A model generated the notes under the pieces. That model saw nothing but the letters and a program-made list of their open reading frames with translations. It ran no database searches and was not told the origin of the DNA. 6,556 bases of DNA, taken from contig CAZCWX010000001.1 in the NCBI GenBank assembly GCA_964502465.1, positions 1-6,556 of the forward strand, written 5' to 3'. Source of the DNA: CAZCWX01 sp964502465 (lineage in GTDB: Bacteria > Desulfobacterota > Binatia > Bin18). Position numbers and translations under genes: made by a program. This document shows, piece by piece, positions 1-5,746 of the stretch. Position 1 is the stretch's first letter. Every line of letters begins with the position of its first letter.

Positions 1-1938
1 GACTACCCCTGGTAGTCTCATCCCAGGTTTGACATCTTCGATCTTCTCAACTCCCTCCGCAAAGCGGACTACTTCAAACTGCTGGCGGGGATCACGACCC
101 GGTTTGGCTAACTCGGCACGAATATCATGTAAGGTCGGCAAGCCAACCTGGTCTGTCACATATTTTTGCCAGTCAATCTTGGTACGGAATTTTTCATCTC
201 GCATCAGATCTGTCACCGCACACCCGAGGTCTCGCGCGATCGTCTCGACGATCGGATAACTTTCCGGATGGACGGCGCTTCCATCAAGTGGGTTCTTCCC
301 GCCACGGATACGCAGGAAACCGGCCGCCTGTTCAAAAGCTTTCGGACCCAAACGTGAAACCTTCTTGAGTTCTGTTCGCGATCGAAACGGACCATGTTCA
401 TCGCGGTAATCAATGATATTTTGCGCCAGTTGAGGCCCTAGCCCCGACACATAACCGAGTAATTGTTTACTCGCCGTATTCACCTCTACCCCGACGCTGT
501 TGACGCAACTGATCCCCACATCATCAAGACGACTCTTCAGTGCACCTTGATCCACATCGTGCTGGTATTGTCCAACACCGATGGATTTGGGATCGATCTT
601 CACCAACTCTGCTAACGGATCCATCAGACGCCGACCGATCGACACCGCACCACGCACCGTCACATCCTGGTCAGGGAACTCTTCACGGGCTACGTCCGAG
701 GCAGAATAGACCGACGCCCCGCTTTCGTTCACCATGACGATGATAATTTCTTTTGGAAGGCCAAGTTTGCAGACAAAGGCTTCGGTTTCTCTCCCTGCCG
801 TCCCATTGCCAATGGCAATCGCCTCGATCTGGAAGCGTTCACACAGCTGCAGCAGGGTTGTCGCCGCTGCAGAGACACCCCTCTCAGACTGGTGAGGATA
901 AATCGTGTCCGTATGCAGCAATTTTCCCTGCCGGTCTAAGCACACCACCTTACAACCGGTACGGAACCCTGGATCGATCGCCAAGATATTCTTCTGTCCC
1001 AAAGGCGGCGCAAGCAGGAGCTGACGCAAATTTTCGGCAAAGACGTTCATCGCCTCTGCATCTGCCCGCTGCTTCGTCAGCAGACGGATCTCTGTCTCCA
1101 TCGACGGCGCAAGCAGCCGCTTGAAACCATCGTGTACCGCCAGTTTCACTTGCTGCGAGGCGGCGCCTCTGCCCTTGACGAAGAGCGCCTCCAGTTTTGT
1201 GAATGCTTCCTCTTCGGGAGAAACCACGTGGAGAATTAAGAACCCTTCGTTCTCACCGCGCCGCATCGCGAGAATCCGATGAGAAGGAGCCGTAGCGACA
1301 GGCTCTTCCCAATCAAAATAATCTTTGTACTTGATGCCCTCTGTTTCTTTGCTTGGGATCACGCGTGATTGGAACACGCCTTGCGTGACGAAAAGTTCAC
1401 GCATACGGGAACGAGCCTGTTGATCTTCGTTCACCCACTCAGCAATTATATCCCGCGCTCCAGCAAGGGCCTCATCCACAGACAGCAATCCCTTTTCTGG
1501 ATCGACGAACCCGGCCGCCTCTGCGAGCGGATTGCTCTCCCCTTGAGTAAACAGCAACTGCGCCAATGGTTCCAGGCCTTTCTCTTTGGCGATCGTCGCT
1601 CGCGTGCGCCGCTTTGGTCGATAGGGAAGATACAAATCTTCCAACTCTGACATGGACTCGGCTGCGAGAATTTTTGCTTTCAGCTCATCGCTGAGCTTTC
1701 CTTGTTCTTCTACAGACCTGAGAATCGTCTCACGGCGTTTGTCCAATTCCCGGAGCTGAGCCAGGCGGTCGCGAATGGTGGCGAGTGCAACTTCATTCAG
1801 ACTGCCAGTGGCTTCTTTGCGATAGCGAGCGATAAAGGGCACAGTCGCTCCCTCATCCAGCAGCGCCATCGCAGCCTGGACTTGTTTGATCGTGAGGTTC
1901 AATTCAGCGGCAATGGTAGCGATATGTGTTTGGCTCAT
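1..1938 (-). CDS. tex: Tex family transcription accessory protein (S1 RNA-binding), C-terminus cut by window edge
   Basis: This is a conserved cytoplasmic nucleic-acid-binding protein of the Tex/YhgF family, implicated in transcription and RNA metabolism. The reading frame is open for 646 codons with no stop from the ATG at 1938-1936 to base 1. Visible parts in order: an N-terminal helical Tex region with the family signature EDLYLPYRPKRRT near residue 103; a YqgF/RNase H-like domain starting with ILAIDPGFRTG (D322) and including GNGTAGRE, NESGASVYSASD and DPLAELVKIDPKSIGVGQYQ; a helix-hairpin-helix region from about residue 483 (VNTASKQLLGYVSGLGP) through KVSRLGPKAFEQAAGFLRI; and the first residues of the S1 domain (KPGMRLPGVV, 637-646). 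Family members are about 720-790 residues, so roughly 80% is here. The start gives the usual N-terminus (MSQTHIATIAAEL), with AGGA just upstream on the minus strand. It is transcribed away from the other genes and is a housekeeping neighbour rather than part of their pathway. Identity is secure. Confidence 0.97.
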   Translation of the reverse strand, partial: MSQTHIATIAAELNLTIKQVQAAMALLDEGATVPFIARYRKEATGSLNEVALATIRDRLAQLRELDKRRETILRSVEEQGKLSDELKAKILAAESMSELEDLYLPYRPKRRTRATIAKEKGLEPLAQLLFTQGESNPLAEAAGFVDPEKGLLSVDEALAGARDIIAEWVNEDQQARSRMRELFVTQGVFQSRVIPSKETEGIKYKDYFDWEEPVATAPSHRILAMRRGENEGFLILHVVSPEEEAFTKLEALFVKGRGAASQQVKLAVHDGFKRLLAPSMETEIRLLTKQRADAEAMNVFAENLRQLLLAPPLGQKNILAIDPGFRTGCKVVCLDRQGKLLHTDTIYPHQSERGVSAAATTLLQLCERFQIEAIAIGNGTAGRETEAFVCKLGLPKEIIIVMVNESGASVYSASDVAREEFPDQDVTVRGAVSIGRRLMDPLAELVKIDPKSIGVGQYQHDVDQGALKSRLDDVGISCVNSVGVEVNTASKQLLGYVSGLGPQLAQNIIDYRDEHGPFRSRTELKKVSRLGPKAFEQAAGFLRIRGGKNPLDGSAVHPESYPIVETIARDLGCAVTDLMRDEKFRTKIDWQKYVTDQVGLPTLHDIRAELAKPGRDPRQQFEVVRFAEGVEKIEDVKPGMRLPGVV

Positions 1939-1966
1939 GCGTTCCTGCCTGCTTCTTTCGTCGCTA

Positions 1967-1995
1967 GCCCTATCTGCGGAGCAGAGAAGAGTCAA
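1967..1995 (-). promoter_or_regulatory. Possible tex promoter (weak)
   Basis: On the minus strand TTGACT (1995-1990) is followed after 17 bp by TAGGGC (1972-1967), about 29 bp before the tex start codon. The -35 box is close to the sigma-70 consensus and the spacing is ideal, but the -10 box matches only its first two bases. This is a candidate only; no transcription data can be inferred from sequence. Confidence 0.25.
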
Positions 1996-2058
1996 GGTGT
2001 GAACGACTATGAATGTCTCATATCAATTCTCTTTTCATATGGGCCAGGCAACATGCTT

Positions 2059-2087
2059 GTTCATCCTTCGACAAGCTCAGGATGAAC
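2059..2087. repeat. Palindromic REP-like unit A
   Basis: GTTCATCCT (2059-2067) and AGGATGAAC (2079-2087) form a perfect 9-bp inverted repeat around the 11-nt loop TCGACAAGCTC. The core CTTCGACAAGCTCAGG belongs to a dispersed palindrome type seen between genes in many environmental bacterial genomes, recognisable because it translates as VHPELVEG on the opposite strand. This copy shares GTTCATsCTTCGACA with the inverted unit B some 30 bp to the right. It can fold as a hairpin in RNA or as a cruciform. There is no T-tract, and it lies between divergent genes, so it is not a terminator for either. Confidence 0.75.
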
Positions 2088-2117
2088 GGCCTTTGTCTGG
2101 ACGTGAGAACCTGACCT

Positions 2118-2170
2118 GTTCGTGCTGAGTCCTCCGGCAGGCTCAGGACAGGCTCTGTCGAAGCATGAAC
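2118..2170. repeat. Palindromic REP-like unit B, inverted relative to unit A
   Basis: The ends GTTCGTGCT (2118-2126) and AGCATGAAC (2162-2170) pair with one G-T wobble. Two smaller dyads lie inside: GTCCT (2129-2133) with AGGAC (2145-2149), and GACAG (2147-2151) with CTGTC (2155-2159) around a 3-nt loop. AGGCTC also occurs twice directly (2139-2144 and 2150-2155). Read on the minus strand, the unit begins GTTCATGCTTCGACA, almost the same as the start of unit A, so the two form a facing pair like bacterial interspersed mosaic elements. It is longer and more complex than unit A, which suggests an internal expansion or a different subtype. Confidence 0.7.
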
Positions 2171-2228
2171 GTATTAGAGCAGTTGAATTGAGCATTGGCA
2201 GAAAGTTCTTTCCGCTCAACCCTCTCTC

Positions 2229-2258
2229 TTGATCTCGATAGGGCACACACGATAGTGT
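2229..2258 (+). promoter_or_regulatory. Possible operon promoter with small dyad
   Basis: TTGATC (2229-2234), an 18-bp spacer and TAGTGT (2253-2258) form a weak sigma-70-like candidate about 27 bp before the LLM start codon. The -10 box overlaps a short perfect dyad, ACAC-GATA-GTGT (2247-2258), that could be part of an operator. Both signals are short enough to be chance. No regulator gene is visible in the window. Confidence 0.25.
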
Positions 2259-2268
2259 CCTTTTTCAT

Positions 2269-2276
2269 AAGGAGGG
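2269..2276 (+). promoter_or_regulatory. Ribosome binding site deciding the LLM start
   Basis: AAGGAGGG stands 8 nt before the ATG at 2285, a near-perfect anti-16S match. It decides for this start over the in-frame upstream ATG at 2195, which would add 30 residues translated from the leader and has no comparable site, and over the ATG three codons further in at 2294. Confidence 0.85.
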
Positions 2277-2284
2277 ATGCTGCC

Positions 2285-3496
2285 ATGTTTCTCATGCGCT
2301 TCACCGAACGGGCTTACGTGGCCTATTCGGAAAAAGATGTGAAAGACAGCTTCCGCAGTGCGGTGCGGCTCACATTTTCTAACACGCATTTTAACCCGCA
2401 ACTCGGTGCGGATCTCTACAACGAATTTCTCGATGAGTATGAATATGCCGATGAGATCGGCTTTGACGGCCTGATGTTGAACGAGCACCATAACACCCCA
2501 ACCTGCCTCGGCGCAGCCATGAACCTGGAAGCGGCAATCCTGGCACGGACGACCAAGCAAGCCAAAATTGTCCTGCTCGGCAACCCGCTCCCTATTTTCG
2601 ATAATCCGATCCGCCTTGCCGAGGAGTTGGCGGAAATCGACATGATTTCACGTGGCCGTCTCGTCTCGGGCTTTGTGCGCGGAACCGGTATCGAAAGTTG
2701 GGCAACCAATACCAATCCGGTGTACAACCGCGAGCGGTTTGAAGAGGCTCACGACCTGATCATCAAAACCTGGACGACACCTGGACCGTTTCGTTGGGAA
2801 GGCAAACACTACCAGTTCCGCGTCGTGAACCCTTTTGAACGCCCCCTGCAACAGCCACATCCACCCATTTGGATTCCCGGAGTAGGCAGTCCTGAGACAC
2901 TCGTGTGGTGTGCTCGTCATCACTATCCCTACATCTACTTAGAAACCGACCCGCAGGTGACGCTCGACATGATGGCGATCTATGCCCAAGCCGCAAAAGA
3001 AGTGGGGTACGAACCCGGGCCGCAGCACTTTGGTTATTTGGTGCGTGTCCACGTACAAGACACCGATGAAAAGGCGTATGACGTAGGTCAAGGCTTTCTG
3101 ATTGGCAACGCTGGCGTTGGTCGTGTTCCTCTCCCTGGAGATTTCATGGCACCTCCGGGGTACAACTCGCGGGAAGCAACCAAACGGATGATTGAGCAAT
3201 ATCGCCACGCGCTGCGACCAGATCCACTCTATGGCGGTGTTGATGCTGCCGGGTGGGACAAGGTAGTGGAAAGCAATCGAGTGATCGTGGGGAGCCCTAA
3301 AACCGTGATCAGCAAATTACGGCAGATGCTGAGCGTTCTTCGACCAGGCATCCTCGGTGTGTGGACGAACGACGGGACCATCAGTCACAAGGATACCATG
3401 CGCTGCTTGACACTGCTGAAGGAAGAAGTGCTGCCAGCCCTGCAAGAGATGGGGAAAGAGCTCGATTTGCCCGGGCCGTTCGAGCAGGCACCGTAA
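2285..3496 (+). CDS. LLM-class flavin-dependent oxidoreductase (luciferase-like monooxygenase)
   Basis: A 403-residue protein of the bacterial luciferase-like superfamily, soluble enzymes with a TIM-barrel that use reduced FMN (or F420 in some branches) to oxidise small organic substrates. Visible family features: an N-terminal strand MFLMRFTERAY; YADEIGFDGLMLNEHHNTP (residues 54-72), the usual strand with the NEHH signature; IVLLGNPLPIFDNPIRLAEELAEIDM (95-120), followed by SRGRLVSGFVRGTG (122-135); NRERFEEAHDLIIKTWTTPGPF (148-169); and WEGKHY with PHPPIWIPGVGSPET (191-205). The length fits the roughly 400-residue branch rather than the 330-350-residue typical proteins. The start is set by AAGGAGGG. 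It is the first gene of the rightward set, 36 bp before the hydrolase. The family call is firm. Substrate and flavin type cannot be read from the sequence; alkanal, alkane, sulfonate and polyketide-type substrates are all known in the superfamily. Confidence 0.93.
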   Translation: MFLMRFTERAYVAYSEKDVKDSFRSAVRLTFSNTHFNPQLGADLYNEFLDEYEYADEIGFDGLMLNEHHNTPTCLGAAMNLEAAILARTTKQAKIVLLGNPLPIFDNPIRLAEELAEIDMISRGRLVSGFVRGTGIESWATNTNPVYNRERFEEAHDLIIKTWTTPGPFRWEGKHYQFRVVNPFERPLQQPHPPIWIPGVGSPETLVWCARHHYPYIYLETDPQVTLDMMAIYAQAAKEVGYEPGPQHFGYLVRVHVQDTDEKAYDVGQGFLIGNAGVGRVPLPGDFMAPPGYNSREATKRMIEQYRHALRPDPLYGGVDAAGWDKVVESNRVIVGSPKTVISKLRQMLSVLRPGILGVWTNDGTISHKDTMRCLTLLKEEVLPALQEMGKELDLPGPFEQAP

Positions 3497-3521
3497 GTGG
3501 CAGGAAGAGCAATCCCACACG

Positions 3522-3526
3522 AAGGA
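3522..3526 (+). promoter_or_regulatory. Ribosome binding site deciding the hydrolase start
   Basis: AAGGA lies 6 nt before the ATG at 3533. The frame is open back to a GTG at 3497 directly after the LLM stop codon, but that GTG has no well-placed binding site, and the 12 residues it would add look unlike a hydrolase N-terminus. The ATG at 3533 is preferred. Confidence 0.7.
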
Positions 3527-3532
3527 CGTTAT

Positions 3533-4327
3533 ATGCCAACTACAGAACATCACGAAGAGTTCGTCGAGGTAGCCGGAGTGAACATTCACCTCCTGAAGGG
3601 CGGGCAGGGAAAACCGCTGGTCATATTCCATAGCGTCGAAGGGAACCTGGGATGGCGTCCCTATCACCACCAGCTTGCGCAGCACTGCACCGTTTACGCA
3701 CCTACCCTGCCCGGCTTCGGTCGCTCTCAGCGACCACCCTGGCTGGAGACTTTTTCGGATCTGGCCCGCTTTTCCTTGTGGTTACTGCAAGCACTGAGGC
3801 TCGAGCACGTCTCAGTGCTCGGCCATTTCATGGGCGGATGGCTCACAGCAGAGATGGCGGTCATGTGCCCCCAGATTCTGCATCGTCTCATCCTGGTCGA
3901 TGCCGCAGGGATCCAACCGCAGCAGGGAGAGATCGCCGACATCTTCTTGCTTGGTCAAGAAGGAACGAGAAAGACGGCCTGGTTTGATCCGCAACAGACA
4001 CCAGAGTATCAAGAGCTTTTTGCACGGAAACCGTCTCCGGAGGAGCGGGACATACAGGCGCAAAATCAGGAAACCGCGGTCCGCTACTGCTGGAAGCCCT
4101 ATATGCAGAGTCGCAGCCTGCCGTGGCTGTTGCCGCGCCTCCAGGTCCCAACACTCATTGTGTGGGGACGAGAAGATCGGATCGTGCCTCTTGAATGCGG
4201 CGAATTGTATCAGCAAGCGATTCCTCGCTCGCGCCTGGAGGTTCTTGACCAATGTGGGCACTATCCACACTTAGAACAGCCGGATACATTCACGCGTCTG
4301 GTGCGAGATTTCCTGCTGGAAGAGTAA
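3533..4327 (+). CDS. Alpha/beta hydrolase-fold protein with Phe at the nucleophile position
   Basis: A 264-residue protein with a complete alpha/beta hydrolase layout: strand PLVIFHSVEGNLGW (28-41) in the oxyanion-hole position, VYAPTLPGFGRSQRP (54-68), the nucleophile elbow VSVLGHFMGGWLTAEMA (93-109), a cap region at about 125-190 (GIQPQQGEIADIFL onward), TLIVWGREDRIVP (207-219) with acid D215, and CGHYPHLEQP (241-250) with base H243. Family members normally read G-x-S-x-G at the elbow. Here it is G97-H98-F99-M100-G101, with codon TTC at 3827-3829, one base from the serine codon TCC. The oxyanion segment also has HS instead of the common HG. Thus Asp and His are kept and the nucleophile is lost. 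It may be non-hydrolytic (a His/Asp-driven lyase, isomerase or cofactor-free oxygenase type reaction), a recently inactivated enzyme, or a read error. It sits 36 bp behind the LLM gene, so co-translation from one mRNA is likely. The fold is certain; the activity is open. Confidence 0.9.
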   Translation: MPTTEHHEEFVEVAGVNIHLLKGGQGKPLVIFHSVEGNLGWRPYHHQLAQHCTVYAPTLPGFGRSQRPPWLETFSDLARFSLWLLQALRLEHVSVLGHFMGGWLTAEMAVMCPQILHRLILVDAAGIQPQQGEIADIFLLGQEGTRKTAWFDPQQTPEYQELFARKPSPEERDIQAQNQETAVRYCWKPYMQSRSLPWLLPRLQVPTLIVWGREDRIVPLECGELYQQAIPRSRLEVLDQCGHYPHLEQPDTFTRLVRDFLLEE

Positions 4328-4350
4328 AAACTCAAAAAAGGAGGGACCTT

Positions 4351-4560
4351 ATGCCATTACATCCACAAGTACAGGCCGCCTTGGCGCAGATGATCGCCGC
4401 TGGACCGCCGCTCCATCATCTGTCACCCGCAGAGGCGCGCCAGGCCATCCTGGCGATGCGCGCGACAAAGGGAGTGCCGGAGCAGTGCCTGAGTGAGTTC
4501 CCAGTTGTCAGTTCTCAGACTGAAGAGTTTCGGCCCTCAATACTGACTACTGGCTCCTGA
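4351..4560 (+). pseudogene. N-terminal remnant of an HSL-family alpha/beta hydrolase (esterase/lipase)
   Basis: The frame encodes 69 residues from an ATG with a strong site (AAAAAAGGAGGG, 4334-4345) 23 bp after the preceding hydrolase. Residues 1-50, MPLHPQVQAALAQM through AAGPPLHHLSPAEARQAILAM to GVPEQCLSEF, match the opening cap helices that characteristically begin hormone-sensitive-lipase-type esterases of about 300-320 residues. From about residue 51 the frame runs into a repeat-like patch (4501-4566) and stops at the TGA at 4558. None of the catalytic parts is present: no HGGG oxyanion motif, no GDSAGG nucleophile, no Asp/His. I see no remaining esterase sequence downstream, where the kinase gene follows with its own binding site. 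The simplest reading is a deletion or replacement that removed about 250 codons and left a 5' stub. The stub may still be translated because its start signals are intact. A genuine small protein is the less likely alternative. Confidence 0.7.
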
Positions 4561-4566
4561 CTGCTC
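4501..4566. repeat. CTGACT-rich imperfect inverted repeat at the esterase break
   Basis: The arm CCAGTTGTCAG (4501-4511) pairs with CTGACTACTGG (4543-4553) with one mismatch in 11, leaving a 31-nt loop. The patch also carries CAGTT twice on the left (4502-4506 and 4510-4514), CTGACTACTGG and CCTGACTGCT on the right, and the small palindrome TCAGACTGA (4515-4523). Base composition and wording differ from the coding sequence on both sides. It resembles the TGACTACTGACT-like low-complexity intergenic spacers found in many environmental genomes. It begins just where similarity to esterases ends and finishes right before the ribosome binding site of the next gene. Confidence 0.55.
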
Positions 4567-4568
4567 TC

Positions 4569-4576
4569 AAAGGAGG
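4569..4576 (+). promoter_or_regulatory. Ribosome binding site of the kinase-like gene
   Basis: AAAGGAGG ends 4 nt before the ATG at 4581 and fixes this start. It lies immediately behind the repeat patch and 8 bp after the stub's stop codon, so translation of the kinase does not depend on the broken gene. Confidence 0.75.
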
Positions 4577-4580
4577 GGTC

Positions 4581-5708
4581 ATGCAACTGCTGCGCGAAGG
4601 CTACAGCGAACGACTCTTTCTCTTCACCGATGAGCAAGGGAAAGAGATTGTCCGGAAACAGGCGCGGCCTGAGATCAACGGTACCCTGCTGGCAGAAATT
4701 GCCTGGCTTGAGGAATTGCCTCCCTCTCTCGCGCGCTACTTTCCCCAGGTGTTACGGTCCGGCAAGGGAAAGGGGGATGAACACGCCCTTTTCTATGATA
4801 TGCCGTATTTCGGTGAACAGTGGCGAGTGCTCTCTGAGTTGATTCTCATGCACGGGCTTGACCATACCCGGTCACTTGCCCTGATCGCTCAGGTCATGCA
4901 GATCATGTTTGGCGGCATTTTCTCCACCACTTATCCTGAAGAGGAGCCAGGGTATCCCGAGAGATTGGTGCGCTTGTTGGAACGCTACGCGCAGCACATC
5001 TCTCGGCTTCCTGTTTTCTCTCTCCTGGTGCGGCCACCCACCGTGCTCCTCAACGGGACGAGACTGTGGAACATTTTTCCACTGCTTGACGTGCTGAAAG
5101 GCGACACCGGTATCAGCGAGAAACTGCGTCCGGCTGCCATCCGCAAAGTACACGGCGATCTCTATCCTGAGAACGTCCTGGTCTATATCCCGAGCCTGCG
5201 CCGCCCAATGCCACGAGTGGTGTTGCTCGATCCTGTGGCAGCGATCGGGTTAAGCCGGGGCGACTTTGCCATGGATGTAGCGAAATTCACAAGCTGGCTC
5301 TCGGCTGAACTCTTGGCGCTGCGTCTTGGTCGCTTCTCCATACAGGAGGACGACAACAGCTTTCCTGCCTTTACGCTGACCCTCCATACCGAAGATGCAC
5401 AATTGCGCACGCTCGGCGACGGCATCTTGCTGCGGGAATTTGCTCACCTGCTCGATACCGCAGGCTGGGCAAGGGCAGTGTGCGATACCGACCCCTTCTG
5501 GCAGCAGCGGGTGAGTTTCTACGAAGCGCTCTATGCGCTCAGCATGGTCCCTCTTGTCTCGTTTCCGCAAAGCCTGGCACGGTTTCTGGTCGGGATACAG
5601 CACCTGCATCAGTTTGTGTGTCTGGTGAGTGATGAGCCAGCAGCTTCCCGTTATCAACCGCAGATGAACAGGCAAGGACAGGCACGGGGATCTGCTTCTC
5701 CCAATTGA
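4581..5708 (+). CDS. Aminoglycoside phosphotransferase/choline kinase-like protein
   Basis: A 375-residue protein with the eukaryotic-like kinase fold of the APH/choline-kinase superfamily, enzymes that move the ATP gamma-phosphate to a hydroxyl of a small molecule. An N-lobe strand pair (EGYSERLFLFTDEQGKEIVR) carries a candidate ATP-binding lysine K26 in VRKQA. A hinge-like segment FYDMPYF follows near residues 71-77. The catalytic loop is HGDLYPENVLV with H191, D193 and N198, and the metal-binding aspartate is D217 in VVLLDP, followed by LSRGDFAMDVAKFTSW, equivalent to the GDPxxDLA segment of the family. All key residues are present, so it is probably active. The HGDL...N...LLDP pattern also resembles stand-alone kinase domains associated with sugar-nucleotide and capsule genes. 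The last 25 residues (DEPAASRYQPQ onward) are polar and probably disordered. Placed between oxidoreductase genes, it may phosphorylate a pathway intermediate. A resistance role is possible but nothing in the sequence singles out aminoglycosides. Substrate unknown. Confidence 0.82.
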   Translation: MQLLREGYSERLFLFTDEQGKEIVRKQARPEINGTLLAEIAWLEELPPSLARYFPQVLRSGKGKGDEHALFYDMPYFGEQWRVLSELILMHGLDHTRSLALIAQVMQIMFGGIFSTTYPEEEPGYPERLVRLLERYAQHISRLPVFSLLVRPPTVLLNGTRLWNIFPLLDVLKGDTGISEKLRPAAIRKVHGDLYPENVLVYIPSLRRPMPRVVLLDPVAAIGLSRGDFAMDVAKFTSWLSAELLALRLGRFSIQEDDNSFPAFTLTLHTEDAQLRTLGDGILLREFAHLLDTAGWARAVCDTDPFWQQRVSFYEALYALSMVPLVSFPQSLARFLVGIQHLHQFVCLVSDEPAASRYQPQMNRQGQARGSASPN

Positions 5709-5716
5709 GGGCAGAT
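5690..5716 (+). other. Small dyad over the kinase stop codon
   Basis: ATCTGC (5690-5695) pairs with GCAGAT (5711-5716) and inside it CTC (5698-5700) with GAG (5707-5709), around a 6-nt loop that overlaps the stop codon at 5706-5708. No T-run follows, so it is not a standard intrinsic terminator. It might modulate the passage from the kinase to the next gene, or be chance. Confidence 0.2.
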
Positions 5717-5746
5717 GGTCAACAGAGCATGGAAGGAGAAAAAACT

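Larger units (their letters stand above)
1939..2284. other. Divergent intergenic region between tex and the rightward operon
   Basis: This 346-bp stretch has no credible gene. It separates the divergent starts of tex and the first LLM oxidoreductase and must carry both promoters. Its centre (2059-2170) is occupied by two palindromic repeat units, listed separately. The left flank (about 1939-2058) serves tex. The right flank (about 2171-2284) holds the probable promoter and ribosome binding site of the operon. Reading frames that cross it translate the repeat into HPELVEG or HPSTSSG-like peptides, a recognisable sign of spurious ORFs over this repeat type. Confidence 0.85.

Noticed and set aside
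753..1124. Plus-strand frame of 123 codons
   Set aside because: Antisense shadow of the YqgF-domain region of tex with no domain or start signals.
1702..2085. Plus-strand frame of 127 codons reaching the intergenic region
   Set aside because: It runs antisense to the well-supported tex gene and ends in HPSTSSG, another frame of the same repeat.
2059..2087. Unit A hairpin as an intrinsic terminator
   Set aside because: No T-tract on either strand, and the neighbouring genes diverge from the region, so neither ends there.
2061..2246. Minus-strand frame of 61 codons in the intergenic region
   Set aside because: Its product ends in VHPELVEG, the telltale translation of the palindromic repeat; it has no binding site and no other support.
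2195..2284. Extended N-terminus for the first LLM protein from an upstream ATG
   Set aside because: The extra 30 residues come from leader DNA, lack a binding site and are not typical of the family; the ATG at 2285 has AAGGAGGG 8 nt upstream.
4252..4350. Extended start of the esterase stub inside the preceding hydrolase gene
   Set aside because: It would overlap the hydrolase by 76 bp. The ATG at 4351 has a strong site and begins with MPLHPQVQ, the usual family N-terminus.
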